A stretch of DNA of 49,364 nt from positions 1-49,364 of the forward strand of contig JACJZQ010000020.1 in the NCBI GenBank assembly GCA_020635495.1. The letters are read 5' to 3'. Positions 34,100 through 41,123 of this stretch are shown in pieces. The DNA is from Flavobacteriales bacterium. GTDB taxonomy: Bacteria; Bacteroidota; Bacteroidia; UBA10329. Position 1 is the first letter of the stretch. Each line of letters opens with the position of its first letter. Below the pieces are notes generated by a model. The model was not told the origin of the DNA. It saw nothing but the letters and a program-made list of their open reading frames with translations, and made no database searches. Position numbers and translations under genes: made by a program.

Positions 34100-34441
34100 C
34101 TAGGCCTTCTTCACAAACTCAGACTTGAGGCCCATGGCTCCAAAGCCATCGATCTTACAATCAATGTTGTGGTCGCTGTCTACCAATCTGATGTTCTTCA
34201 CCTTCGTACCGGCTTTGATCGGGCCTTTGGCACCTTTTACCGGAAGGTCTTTGATCACGGTAACCGAGTCTCCATCCTGAAGGATGTTACCATTGGAATC
34301 TTTCACCACAAAAGCACTTTCAGCAGCTTGTTCTTCTGGGTTCCACTCATGCCCGCATTCCGGGCAAGCATACAAGGCATCGCTCATGGCATAGCCGTAA
34401 GGCGATTTGCACTCAGGGCAGGGTTTCAGTTCTTCAGACAT
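34100..34441 (-). CDS. yjdM: YjdM/PhnA family zinc-ribbon protein
   Basis: A 113-residue protein with an N-terminal zinc ribbon (CPECKSPYGY and CPECGHEW) and a C-terminal YjdM domain (DGDSVTVIKDLPVKGAKG, IKAGTKVKNIRLVDSDHNID, DGFGAMGLKSEFVKK). The old PhnA name came from phosphonate genes in E. coli but the role is unsettled. It has the standard length and lies 39 bp after the lipoprotein gene start, on the same strand. Confidence 0.93.
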   Translation of the reverse strand: MSEELKPCPECKSPYGYAMSDALYACPECGHEWNPEEQAAESAFVVKDSNGNILQDGDSVTVIKDLPVKGAKGPIKAGTKVKNIRLVDSDHNIDCKIDGFGAMGLKSEFVKKA

Positions 34442-34509
34442 ATGGTATTGGTTTGAATCGGTGGCAATGTAGGGAATCCAGCAGGTAGGTTCCTGATGAA
34501 AGTCTGTTA

Positions 34510-35151
34510 TTACCCACGCACCTTGTACATCTTCACCGAATCTCGCCTAATGCTTGGCCGATTCTTGACAGCCTTTTTAAACACGTGGTTAGAGGGTTTG
34601 TGTATCTCGCCCATGGCATCAATACTACCCCAATAATCGCAGTTGCATGCATCTCCAACATAATCGTGCGTGTATTGCGAAAGATTGATCTCTCCCCAAT
34701 TGCAAATACGGGCCATCCTGTTGGCCATGTGCAGCGCATGTGCGTAAAGGTCAAACGGCATACGGGCGGCATCAATTATTCCAGCAATAACCTTGTCAGT
34801 ATGTAGACCGATCTTAACGTAATAATTGGTTGTGGTCTCATCTGCTTGCACCTGCCGCGCATACTCCCTGATCTTGATGGCAGCATCAAGAATCTTCTCT
34901 GTATCGCTATCGTCCAACATAGGCCCTCCAGCCACGGCAAACAGCAGATTGTTTTCCGTTTCGATGAAATCCACACCACATTCTCGGATCAATTGCACCA
35001 CGTTTCTACTGTGGAATTCCCATGTTTCATCATAACGTTCTGGCTCCAACGGATTATCTGTCTGTCGTCTGGCAATGAGCGACAACACCGTAAGCGGCCA
35101 AAGCGGAATGCCTGCCGATTCCCATGGCTGTAACGTATGGGATGCTTTCAA
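34510..35151 (-). CDS. truncated, degenerate class III cyclase-like domain
   Basis: The only plausible start is a TTG at 35151, two codons after an in-frame stop (TAG); no ATG precedes residue 78. Residues ~45-170 align with the last two thirds of a class III nucleotide cyclase: FIETENNLLFAVAGG, YVKIGLHTDKVIAGII, MPFDLYAHALHMANRMA, GEINLSQYTHDYV. The first metal-Asp strand (the FADI-type motif) is absent, the second is ETENN instead of GD, and the VN..AR transition-state Asn is replaced (ALHMANR, Arg145 kept). An active cyclase is unlikely. It may be a dead sensor domain or the remains of a longer gene. Confidence 0.6.
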   Translation of the reverse strand: MKASHTLQPWESAGIPLWPLTVLSLIARRQTDNPLEPERYDETWEFHSRNVVQLIRECGVDFIETENNLLFAVAGGPMLDDSDTEKILDAAIKIREYARQVQADETTTNYYVKIGLHTDKVIAGIIDAARMPFDLYAHALHMANRMARICNWGEINLSQYTHDYVGDACNCDYWGSIDAMGEIHKPSNHVFKKAVKNRPSIRRDSVKMYKVRG

Positions 35152-35197
35152 TGCCTAAGGGTTGATGGGTCGGTTCAACATCAATGTTCTAAGCAAG

Positions 35198-35302
35198 TTA
35201 GGTGTTCGTCCAAAGGTTGCCACTGACTTTTGTCGGCTTCATCTGCGCCATGGCCATTGAAATGTCGTTGAAAACCTCGATAAATGATCTCTTTGCACTC
35301 AT
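35198..35302 (-). CDS. possible 34-residue ORF upstream of the cyclase-like gene
   Basis: An ATG-to-TAA frame (MSAKRSFIEVFNDISMAMAQ, continuing to NLWTNT). It has no homologue I know and overlaps the purF -33 box on the other strand. Low support. Confidence 0.15.
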   Translation of the reverse strand: MSAKRSFIEVFNDISMAMAQMKPTKVSGNLWTNT

Positions 35303-35320
35303 AAGGTTTCGGTAACTTTG
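35293..35320 (+). promoter_or_regulatory. purF promoter (TTG-N17-TAACTTTG)
   Basis: TTG (35293-35295, within TTTG) and TAACTTTG (35313-35320) are 17 bp apart, the same geometry as at purQ. The ATG follows at 35338. Confidence 0.65.
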
Positions 35321-35337
35321 CGCCTTAGGAATCCACG

Positions 35338-37239
35338 ATGAGTGACGCTATTAAGCACGAGTGCGGAATTGCAATGGTCCGCTTGCTGAAACCCCTCAGC
35401 TACTACAAGGAAAAATACGGCACGAGTTTCTACGCCCTGAACAAAATGTATCTCCTGATGGAGAAGCAGCACAATCGTGGTCAGGACGGGGCTGGGTTGG
35501 CCAATATCAAGTTCGATATGCAGCCTGGAAAGCGTTACATCAGTCGTTATAGGTCCAATTCGTCAACCCCCATAAAGGATGTTTTTGCCCACATCAACGA
35601 ACGGTTTGAGGCGGAATTCAAAGAGAATCCTAAGCATGTGGAAAATCCCGAATGGTTGAAGCAGAACCTTCCCTTTACGGGAGAGATTTTCTTGGGGCAT
35701 TTGCGGTACGGAACCTTTGGAGGCAACAGCATTGAACATTGCCACCCGTTCTTGCGTCAGAACAACTGGATGACGCGGAACTTGGTGTTGGCGGGCAACT
35801 TCAACATGACCAATGTGGATGAGCTTTTCCAGCAGTTGGTAGACCTGGGTCAGCATCCGAAAGAAAAGGCAGATACGGTTACAGTGCTGGAGAAGATCGG
35901 GCATTTCATAGATGTTGAGACCGATAAACTGTACAGAAAGTACAAGAAACAGGGATACTCCAAGGTTGAGGCTACACCGCTTATTGCTGAGAACATCAAT
36001 CTTCAAAAGGTGCTGAAACAATCAGCAAAGAAATGGGACGGTGGTTACGCCATTGCAGGAATGCTTGGTCATGGTGATGCATTCGTCATGCGCGACCCAT
36101 CGGGCATCCGTCCAGCGCACTGGTACATGGATGATGAGGTGATCGTTATTGCCAGTGAGCGTCCGGCCATTCAGACGGCATTCAACGTGCAGTGGGAAGA
36201 TGTGAAGGAGATAAAGCCTGGCTACGCACTTATCATCAAGAAGGATGGAACCGTTTCTGAGAAGCAGTTCCGTGAGCCGTTGGAAAGAAAATCGTGTTCG
36301 TTTGAGCGTATCTATTTCTCGCGCGGCAGCGACAAGGACATTTACGAAGAGCGTAAGGAGTTGGGCCGATTGGTGGTGGAGCCTGTTCTCAAAGAGATCG
36401 AATACGACACCAAGAACACGGTGTTCAGCTACATTCCGAATACGGCCGAGACGTCTTTCTATGGCATGGTGAAGGGTGTGGAGGATTACATCAACACGGT
36501 AAAGATCAGGAAGATACTTTCTGGCAAGCGGGAAATTGATGCGGATGAGGTTCGGAGCATTCTGAACATGCGGGCACGGGTTGAGAAGCTCACCATTAAG
36601 GATGCCAAGCTGCGGACCTTCATTACGGATGATGTGCATCGCGATGACCTGGTCTCTCACGTGTATGATATTACCTACGGTGCGGTGCGAAGAGGAGAGG
36701 ATAATGTGGTGCTGATAGATGATTCCATTGTTCGTGGAACTACGTTGAAGCAATCCATTCTCCGAATTGTAGACCGACTAGGGCCGAAGAAGATCGTTAT
36801 CGTTTCAAGTGCACCACAGATCCGTTACCCCGATTGCTACGGTATTGACATGGCCAAGCTGGGCGATTTCATGGTGTTCCGTGCGGCTGTTGAGCTATTG
36901 AAAGACACCAAGCAGGAGAACATTCTGGATGATGTGTACGAGAAGGCCAAAGCGCAGATGGAATTGCCATTGGAGCAAGTGACCAACGTTGTGAAGGAGA
37001 TCTACCGACCATTTACGGCTGAGCAATTGTCAGATAAATCGGCAGAGATCATCTCACCTCCGAACATCAATGCAGAGGTGAAACTCATCTTCCAATCCAT
37101 TGAGGGGCTGCACTCGGCCTGCCCAGCGCATTTGGGCGATTGGTACTTTACAGGCAACTACCCCACACCGGGCGGAAACCGCGTGGTGAACCGCGCCTTC
37201 ATCAATTTTATGGAAGGGAAGAACGTGAGGGCTTATTAA
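35338..37239 (+). CDS. purF: amidophosphoribosyltransferase, long form
   Basis: Catalyses the first step of purine synthesis, PRPP plus glutamine to phosphoribosylamine. It has a short leader before the N-terminal nucleophile Cys9 (HECGIAMVRLL) that must be removed by cleavage, the glutaminase signatures HNRGQDGAGL and GHLRYGTFGG, and the PRPP loop VVLIDDSIVRGTTLKQS followed by PDCYGIDMAKLGD. At 633 aa it is ~130 longer than E. coli PurF, with an insertion around residues 155-200 and a C-terminal extension; Bacteroidota often have such a long form besides a standard one. Iron-sulfur ligands are not obvious to me. Confidence 0.9.
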   Translation: MSDAIKHECGIAMVRLLKPLSYYKEKYGTSFYALNKMYLLMEKQHNRGQDGAGLANIKFDMQPGKRYISRYRSNSSTPIKDVFAHINERFEAEFKENPKHVENPEWLKQNLPFTGEIFLGHLRYGTFGGNSIEHCHPFLRQNNWMTRNLVLAGNFNMTNVDELFQQLVDLGQHPKEKADTVTVLEKIGHFIDVETDKLYRKYKKQGYSKVEATPLIAENINLQKVLKQSAKKWDGGYAIAGMLGHGDAFVMRDPSGIRPAHWYMDDEVIVIASERPAIQTAFNVQWEDVKEIKPGYALIIKKDGTVSEKQFREPLERKSCSFERIYFSRGSDKDIYEERKELGRLVVEPVLKEIEYDTKNTVFSYIPNTAETSFYGMVKGVEDYINTVKIRKILSGKREIDADEVRSILNMRARVEKLTIKDAKLRTFITDDVHRDDLVSHVYDITYGAVRRGEDNVVLIDDSIVRGTTLKQSILRIVDRLGPKKIVIVSSAPQIRYPDCYGIDMAKLGDFMVFRAAVELLKDTKQENILDDVYEKAKAQMELPLEQVTNVVKEIYRPFTAEQLSDKSAEIISPPNINAEVKLIFQSIEGLHSACPAHLGDWYFTGNYPTPGGNRVVNRAFINFMEGKNVRAY

Positions 37240-37240
37240 G

Positions 37241-37268
37241 AGCTGTTAGCTTTTAGGTAACAGCTTTT
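37241..37268 (+). terminator. hairpin after purF
   Basis: AGCTGTTA (37241-37248) and TAACAGCT (37258-37265) form a perfect 8-bp stem around a 9-base loop, followed by TTTT. It starts 2 bp after the purF stop. The text also resembles a dispersed repeat. Confidence 0.6.
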
Positions 37269-37279
37269 AGCGGTTCGAT

Positions 37280-37335
37280 TGACACACCCCTTAATCCCCT
37301 ACTTCGACAAGCTCAGCACAGGTCTCGAGGGGAAG
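37280..37335. repeat. dispersed CCCCT-AGGGG repeat, copy 2, with insert
   Basis: Same lead-in and closing bases as the copy at 21004-21040, but the tetraloop is replaced by a ~27-base insert containing TTCGACAAGCTCAG, a text I recognise as a common dispersed motif. Confidence 0.55.
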
Positions 37336-37342
37336 ATGGTGA

Positions 37343-38302
37343 TCACGGCTCCACAACAGGGGTCATCGGAATATCAACGGAGTAGAAATTACCGGCCGTG
37401 AGTTCCAGATTTCCCGAAAGGGTTTCATACCCGTCCGCTTTCACCTCCATCTCCAAGTTCACCTCCTGATTGGCCGTATAGCCGGTTATCTTCAAGGTTG
37501 CAACACCCTCACTGTCAGTGGTAATGCCGATGATTCCACTGCCGGGTGCATTCAACACGCGGAATTCAGCATTCTGTATGGGCAGACCGGTGTTCTCATC
37601 AAATACAAAGACCCCCAGTTCTATGACGGTGGGAGGGACACTGCCTGAACCACCGCTTGAGCGATTGATGATGATGCGTGCCTGCTTGTAGGCGCTGTAA
37701 ATGCTCGGGTCGGTGGATTTGAAGACCAGCATGAGTGGATCGAGCTGATCTGTGAAGAGTTTGCCTGTGTCTGTAAATAGGTTTTTGAGATTCTGCGTGT
37801 GCAGTACGCGGTTGTTGATGGCCTGTCTTGGACTCTCGAGCACGGGAGTGTAGGCGTTGAGCGCGTCTTGCCATGCGGTTACGGTGGTGGCGTCTATGCC
37901 ATAATCGGCCAGGGCTGCGAGGTTGTCGTTAACGAGTCCGATGCGGTAATCGCAGAAGCCTTGCATGGTGTCGTCTTTTACGCGCTGAATGTCTGAGAGT
38001 GAATAATCGAACTCTGCGGCCAGGGTGTTGTTGCCTACGGCCTTGGCCCATGCCTTGGCGGAAGCGAGGGTGGTGGCAGTTGTCTCATCCAAGGTATCGC
38101 GGAGGGCGGATTTATCCAATGCCACACCCGTGGTGTTGGTTGACTGCAATCCTGCTTCCTTATTGATAAGGTCGATGTTTGTTTTGAGTTGCCCGAAGGC
38201 GTTGGCGCGAGCGGTAACCGCATCCAGAATGACCTGAAACTCTGTGTGGAAATCTTCTACCACCAGGTACATGTCGAGTTTGTTTGATTGTGAATCTGTC
38301 AT
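37343..38302 (-). CDS. hypothetical protein with C-terminal Ig-like/carboxypeptidase-regulatory domain
   Basis: A 319-residue protein with no signal peptide. Residues ~1-215 are mostly helical, rich in Ala, Asp, Asn and Thr, with a phrase LDKSALRDTLDETTATTLASA; residues ~228-319 form a beta domain (VIELGVFVFDENTGLPIQNA, EGVATLKITGYT, GNLELTAGNFYSVDIPM) like carboxypeptidase-regulatory-like or Ig folds. I recall similar Bacteroidota hypotheticals of unknown role. No phage gene is nearby. It has the mixed codon use of its neighbours. Upstream of its ATG lies a GC-rich direct repeat and a 21-bp array. Confidence 0.7.
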   Translation of the reverse strand: MTDSQSNKLDMYLVVEDFHTEFQVILDAVTARANAFGQLKTNIDLINKEAGLQSTNTTGVALDKSALRDTLDETTATTLASAKAWAKAVGNNTLAAEFDYSLSDIQRVKDDTMQGFCDYRIGLVNDNLAALADYGIDATTVTAWQDALNAYTPVLESPRQAINNRVLHTQNLKNLFTDTGKLFTDQLDPLMLVFKSTDPSIYSAYKQARIIINRSSGGSGSVPPTVIELGVFVFDENTGLPIQNAEFRVLNAPGSGIIGITTDSEGVATLKITGYTANQEVNLEMEVKADGYETLSGNLELTAGNFYSVDIPMTPVVEP

Positions 38303-38318
38303 GATTTCTCTGTTTTAT

Positions 38319-38352
38319 GCCGGCCGACCCATGAGCGAGGCCGACCGGCCGG
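38319..38352. repeat. GC-rich direct and inverted repeat before a hypothetical gene
   Basis: GGCCGACC occurs at 38322-38329 and 38339-38346 (17-bp pitch), nested within CCGGCC (38320-38325) and GGCCGG (38347-38352). It is 17 bp before the ATG of the minus-strand gene. Might be a regulatory site. Confidence 0.35.
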
Positions 38353-38428
38353 TTATTGCTTTAAAAACTGTGGTGTTGCATTGGAAATTATTAGGGATTG
38401 AAAAGAGCCTTTTTGGGAGTGCGCTAAT

Positions 38429-38617
38429 GAGGTGTTGGGGAGACAAAAAGCGGTGTTCGGGGTGCAGAAAGCGGCAGTGGAGGTGCGGTGAGCGGTAGTG
38501 GGGATGCCATTTGCGGTAGTGGGGATGCCATTTGCGGTAGAGGGGGAACGATGAGCGGTATTTGGGAAACCGTTAGCGGTTGTGGGGATGCTGAAAGCGG
38601 AAGTTGTTTAACGGCTT
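38429..38617. repeat. 21-bp tandem array, 9 units
   Basis: Units of exactly 21 bp begin at 38429, 38450, 38471, 38492, 38513, 38534, 38555, 38576 and 38597, most starting GCGG and continuing near TAGTGGGGATGCCATTT; units at 38492 and 38513 are identical. It fills most of the divergent gap between the hypothetical gene and the HTH gene. No spacers. A minus-strand frame through it reads heptads like PLPQMAS but I do not call a gene. Confidence 0.88.
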
Positions 38618-38681
38618 TTAGCATTTGCGATGCACTAAGCGCCTTTTGATGACGTTACGGAAGGTGCTGATAAGGTGAAAA

Positions 38682-39023
38682 ATGCTGGTTTTGAATTTAG
38701 AGCGGCTGATTGCCCTGCGTGGTGTTAAGCATATGCGTGCTTACTTGGTGAATCATGGATTTTCGGATGGGGAGGCGCGCAATCTGTTGAGTGGGAAGAC
38801 GAAATCTGTGCGATTGGACCTGCTTACCCGCCTTTGTGAAGCCTTTGAATGTTCTCCGAACGACCTGTTGGACTGGCGGGGCGATGCGGGGCATGTTCTG
38901 TCTCAGCTGCGGAAGTCGATGGCGCCCAATATCGAGCAGTTGTTAGAGGGTAAGAGTCCGCAGGAGTTGGAGGAGATTTTGAGGAGGATAGCGGATAGTG
39001 AGGAGGGAGGAGTTAGGAGCTAG
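38682..39023 (+). CDS. XRE-type (Cro/C1) HTH DNA-binding protein
   Basis: A 113-residue protein with an N-terminal HTH domain (residues ~4-66: NLERLIALRGVKHMRAYLV, then HGFSDGEARNLLSGKTKSV and LDLLTRLCEAFECSPNDLLD), the form typical of single-domain Bacteroidota XRE regulators. The C-terminal ~45 residues are helical and may dimerise (SMAPNIEQLLEGKSPQELEE). The last five residues and the TAG stop (39021-39023) lie inside a 7-bp array. It is likely a regulator of nearby genes or of itself. No recognisable promoter. Confidence 0.85.
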   Translation: MLVLNLERLIALRGVKHMRAYLVNHGFSDGEARNLLSGKTKSVRLDLLTRLCEAFECSPNDLLDWRGDAGHVLSQLRKSMAPNIEQLLEGKSPQELEEILRRIADSEEGGVRS

Positions 39024-39106
39024 GAGCTAGGAGCTAGGAGCTAGGAGTTAGGAGGGAGGAGTTAGGGGTGAGCAATGAGCAGTGAGGGGTGAGGAGTGAG
39101 GGGTGA
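39002..39106. repeat. 7-bp tandem array, 15 units, overlapping the HTH gene end
   Basis: Fifteen consecutive 7-base units in one register: GGAGGGA, GGAGTTA, four GGAGCTA, GGAGTTA, GGAGGGA, GGAGTTA, then GGGGTGA/GCAATGA/GCAGTGA types. The first ~22 bases are the 3' end of the HTH gene. Units are short enough for slippage. Confidence 0.85.
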
Positions 39107-39119
39107 GCTAACGGGGGCT

Positions 39120-39623
39120 TTAGAGGGGCTTTCTGAGTTTGCGGTATCGGGCGATGGATTTTTTCATGTCGTCTATTTTGCGGAGGTGGCCTTTGGCAAT
39201 GCGGAGCATGTCTGCTACTTCGCGGAGCATGTCATTCAGATTACTGGTATGATATGTTAATCCTTGAATGTGCCATTCAGCAGTATGGGGCTCAAGCGGT
39301 GTGGTGCCTTTAAGCTGTTTGAATGTTCGCCTCAGCGATTTCTCGTCTTGTTCTTTGAAGCGGTTGAGTTTCTTGTTGATGAGGATGAATTTGTTCTCTG
39401 CGTATTGAACGGTTTGCGTCATGGTGATCTCATGGAGCCTTCTGCCTTCCTCCTCCTCCAAGTTTGCGATGTACTTCTCTGCCCGTTTGGCCTTGTTCTT
39501 TACGGAGGTGTATTGCTTTTTGAAGTCTGCGAGTTTGGCCACGGCTTCTTCATGCTTCAAGAGTGCGGCCTCCAATGCGGGAATCAGTTGTGGCGGAACG
39601 CTCTGATAGATAGTGGTTTCCAT
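39120..39623 (-). CDS. coiled-coil hypothetical protein
   Basis: A 167-residue, strongly charged protein, nearly all helical: residues ~15-62 (AALLKHEEAVAKLADFKKQY, EKYIANLEEEEGRR) and ~70-160 (NKFILINKKLNRFKEQDEKS, HIQGLTYHTSNLNDMLREV, HLRKIDDMKKSIARYRK) have heptad spacing. No signal peptide, no membrane segment. Function not recognised. It converges with the HTH gene end and stands between two 7-bp arrays, a setting that suggests an accessory origin. Confidence 0.65.
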   Translation of the reverse strand: METTIYQSVPPQLIPALEAALLKHEEAVAKLADFKKQYTSVKNKAKRAEKYIANLEEEEGRRLHEITMTQTVQYAENKFILINKKLNRFKEQDEKSLRRTFKQLKGTTPLEPHTAEWHIQGLTYHTSNLNDMLREVADMLRIAKGHLRKIDDMKKSIARYRKLRKPL

Positions 39624-39667
39624 GTTGTTGAATCTGTACTCTCTAAGATAATCGGTTTTGGGTTTTG

Positions 39668-39723
39668 GTGGATAGTGGATAGTGAATAGTGAATAGCGAA
39701 GAGTGACCAGTGAACAGTGGAGG
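39668..39723. repeat. 7-bp tandem array, 8 units
   Basis: Units GTGGATA twice, GTGAATA twice, GCGAAGA, GTGACCA, GTGAACA, GTGGAGG, all in one 7-base register. Confidence 0.8.
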
Positions 39724-39858
39724 GATTCTTTGGGGGTGATGGCACGCGGAGGTGGGGAGGATTTGAGGAAACTTTCTGAATAAGTTTTTCAGGTCGTAAA
39801 TAGGTTGTGGACAACAGCAACACTTTTCGAGATTTTTCGTATTGCTGTAATCATTACC

Positions 39859-39881
39859 TTCCGCGACCTAGTGTCGCGGAA
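39859..39881. promoter_or_regulatory. palindrome 18 bp before the methyltransferase gene
   Basis: TTCCGCGAC (39859-39867) and GTCGCGGAA (39873-39881) are a perfect 9-bp inverted repeat with a CTAGT spacer. A TTACC text precedes it. Candidate operator for the methyltransferase operon, or a methylation target for self-control. Confidence 0.5.
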
Positions 39882-39899
39882 CCAATTGAACTTAAAACC

Positions 39900-41123
39900 A
39901 TGAATTTTATCGACCTTTTTGCGGGTGCAGGCGGTCTTTCAGAAGGTTTTATTAGGGCAGGGTTCAAGCCGGTTGCGCATGTGGAAATCGACTCCAATGC
40001 TTGCAATACACTTCTTACGAGAGCCGCGTATCATTATCTTGCAAGTAAGGGCAAATCAGCTATTTACAACCAATATCTCAAAGGCGAAATCAGTAGAGAT
40101 GAGCTTTGGGCGCATATGCCCAATGAACTTAAAGTCTCCATCATCAATAAAGAGATCTCTGAGGAAACGAAGACGGAGATATTTGAAACCATTGACGCCC
40201 AATTGGGTGAAAATGAAAAAGTTGACCTTCTAATCGGTGGCCCGCCTTGTCAAGCCTATTCATTGGTTGGCAGGAGTCGAGACCCAAATAGAATGGAGAA
40301 TGATCAGCGTAACTATCTGTTCAGGGATTACGCAGCGTATTTGGATAAGTACGAGCCGAGGTTTTTCGTGTTTGAAAATGTGCTTGGTCTGTTGTCTGCT
40401 GGCAATAAGAGGTATTTCAATGAAATGCGGGCGCTGTTCAGAGAGTATGGTTACGAGACCGATTACCGCATTCTAAAGAGCGAGGAATACGGAGTATTGC
40501 AAAAGCGTAGAAGGGTAATCATCATTGGAAGAAAAGGGGCGGAGCCCTTTTCATTCCCGAAGTTAGAAAGGCGACCAACGGAGAATTTTAAAGTCCTTTC
40601 TGACCTTTTCTCGGACTTGCCTGCATTAAAACCCGGAGGCGGGCAGCCGTTTATCGCCTATTCATGCGAACCAACGGATTATCTGAAAGACCATCATTTG
40701 AGAAATGGGGTTGATTTTGTGACTCAGCACTACACAAGACCACACAATCAGAATGACCTTAAGATTTACCGAAAAGCCATTGAAGCTTGGGTGAATAAAG
40801 GGGAGCGCCTCAAGTATGATACACTACCTGAAGAACTGAAGACACACAAGAACAACAGTAGTTTCCTAGATAGATACAAGGTGGTAAATGGCGATGGTTG
40901 TTCCCATACTATGGTGGCCCATATTGCTAAGGATGGACATTATTATATTTACCCCGATGTTAATCAGGTGAGATCACTATCCGTGCGAGAAGCTGCAAGA
41001 ATCCAATCATTCCCAGATGACTTCTTTTTTGAAGGTGGGCGAACTGCCGCATTCAAGCAAATAGGAAATGCTGTTCCTCCTTTGATGGCTGAATCAATTG
41101 CAAAGAGCTTGTGCAGTGTATAA
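39900..41123 (+). CDS. DNA cytosine-5 methyltransferase
   Basis: A 407-residue C5-cytosine methyltransferase. Motifs in order: I DLFAGAGGLSEGF, IV with the catalytic Cys in GGPPCQAYSLVGR, VI FVFENVLG, VIII QKRRRVIIIG, a target-recognition region (about residues 230-350), IX SVREAARIQSFPDDF and X QIGNAVPPLMA. The frame opens at 39807 but MNFIDLFAG at 39900 is the right start. No adjacent restriction endonuclease was found; the gene overlaps the next one and heads an AT-rich operon. The recognition sequence cannot be told. This is either a solitary methyltransferase or part of an unusual modification-linked system. Confidence 0.95.
   Translation: MNFIDLFAGAGGLSEGFIRAGFKPVAHVEIDSNACNTLLTRAAYHYLASKGKSAIYNQYLKGEISRDELWAHMPNELKVSIINKEISEETKTEIFETIDAQLGENEKVDLLIGGPPCQAYSLVGRSRDPNRMENDQRNYLFRDYAAYLDKYEPRFFVFENVLGLLSAGNKRYFNEMRALFREYGYETDYRILKSEEYGVLQKRRRVIIIGRKGAEPFSFPKLERRPTENFKVLSDLFSDLPALKPGGGQPFIAYSCEPTDYLKDHHLRNGVDFVTQHYTRPHNQNDLKIYRKAIEAWVNKGERLKYDTLPEELKTHKNNSSFLDRYKVVNGDGCSHTMVAHIAKDGHYYIYPDVNQVRSLSVREAARIQSFPDDFFFEGGRTAAFKQIGNAVPPLMAESIAKSLCSV

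Larger units (their letters stand above)
39624..39899. other. intergenic region with a 7-bp array and a palindrome
   Basis: It carries eight 7-bp units at 39668-39723 and a 23-bp palindrome at 39859-39881. Nothing else coding is seen. Confidence 0.6.

Noticed and set aside
34510..35151. Active adenylate cyclase
   Set aside because: Metal-binding Asp residues and the transition-state Asn are missing or changed.
36022..36753. Long open frame antisense to purF (243 codons)
   Set aside because: The purF frame is certain from its motifs; the antisense frame has no signature and follows codon bias.
38429..38617. Pro-rich heptad protein read from the minus strand of the second array
   Set aside because: A 21-bp repeat without stops keeps several frames open, and I see no sign of selection on codons.
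37343..39623. Prophage remnant
   Set aside because: No capsid, terminase, portal, integrase or lysis gene is visible.
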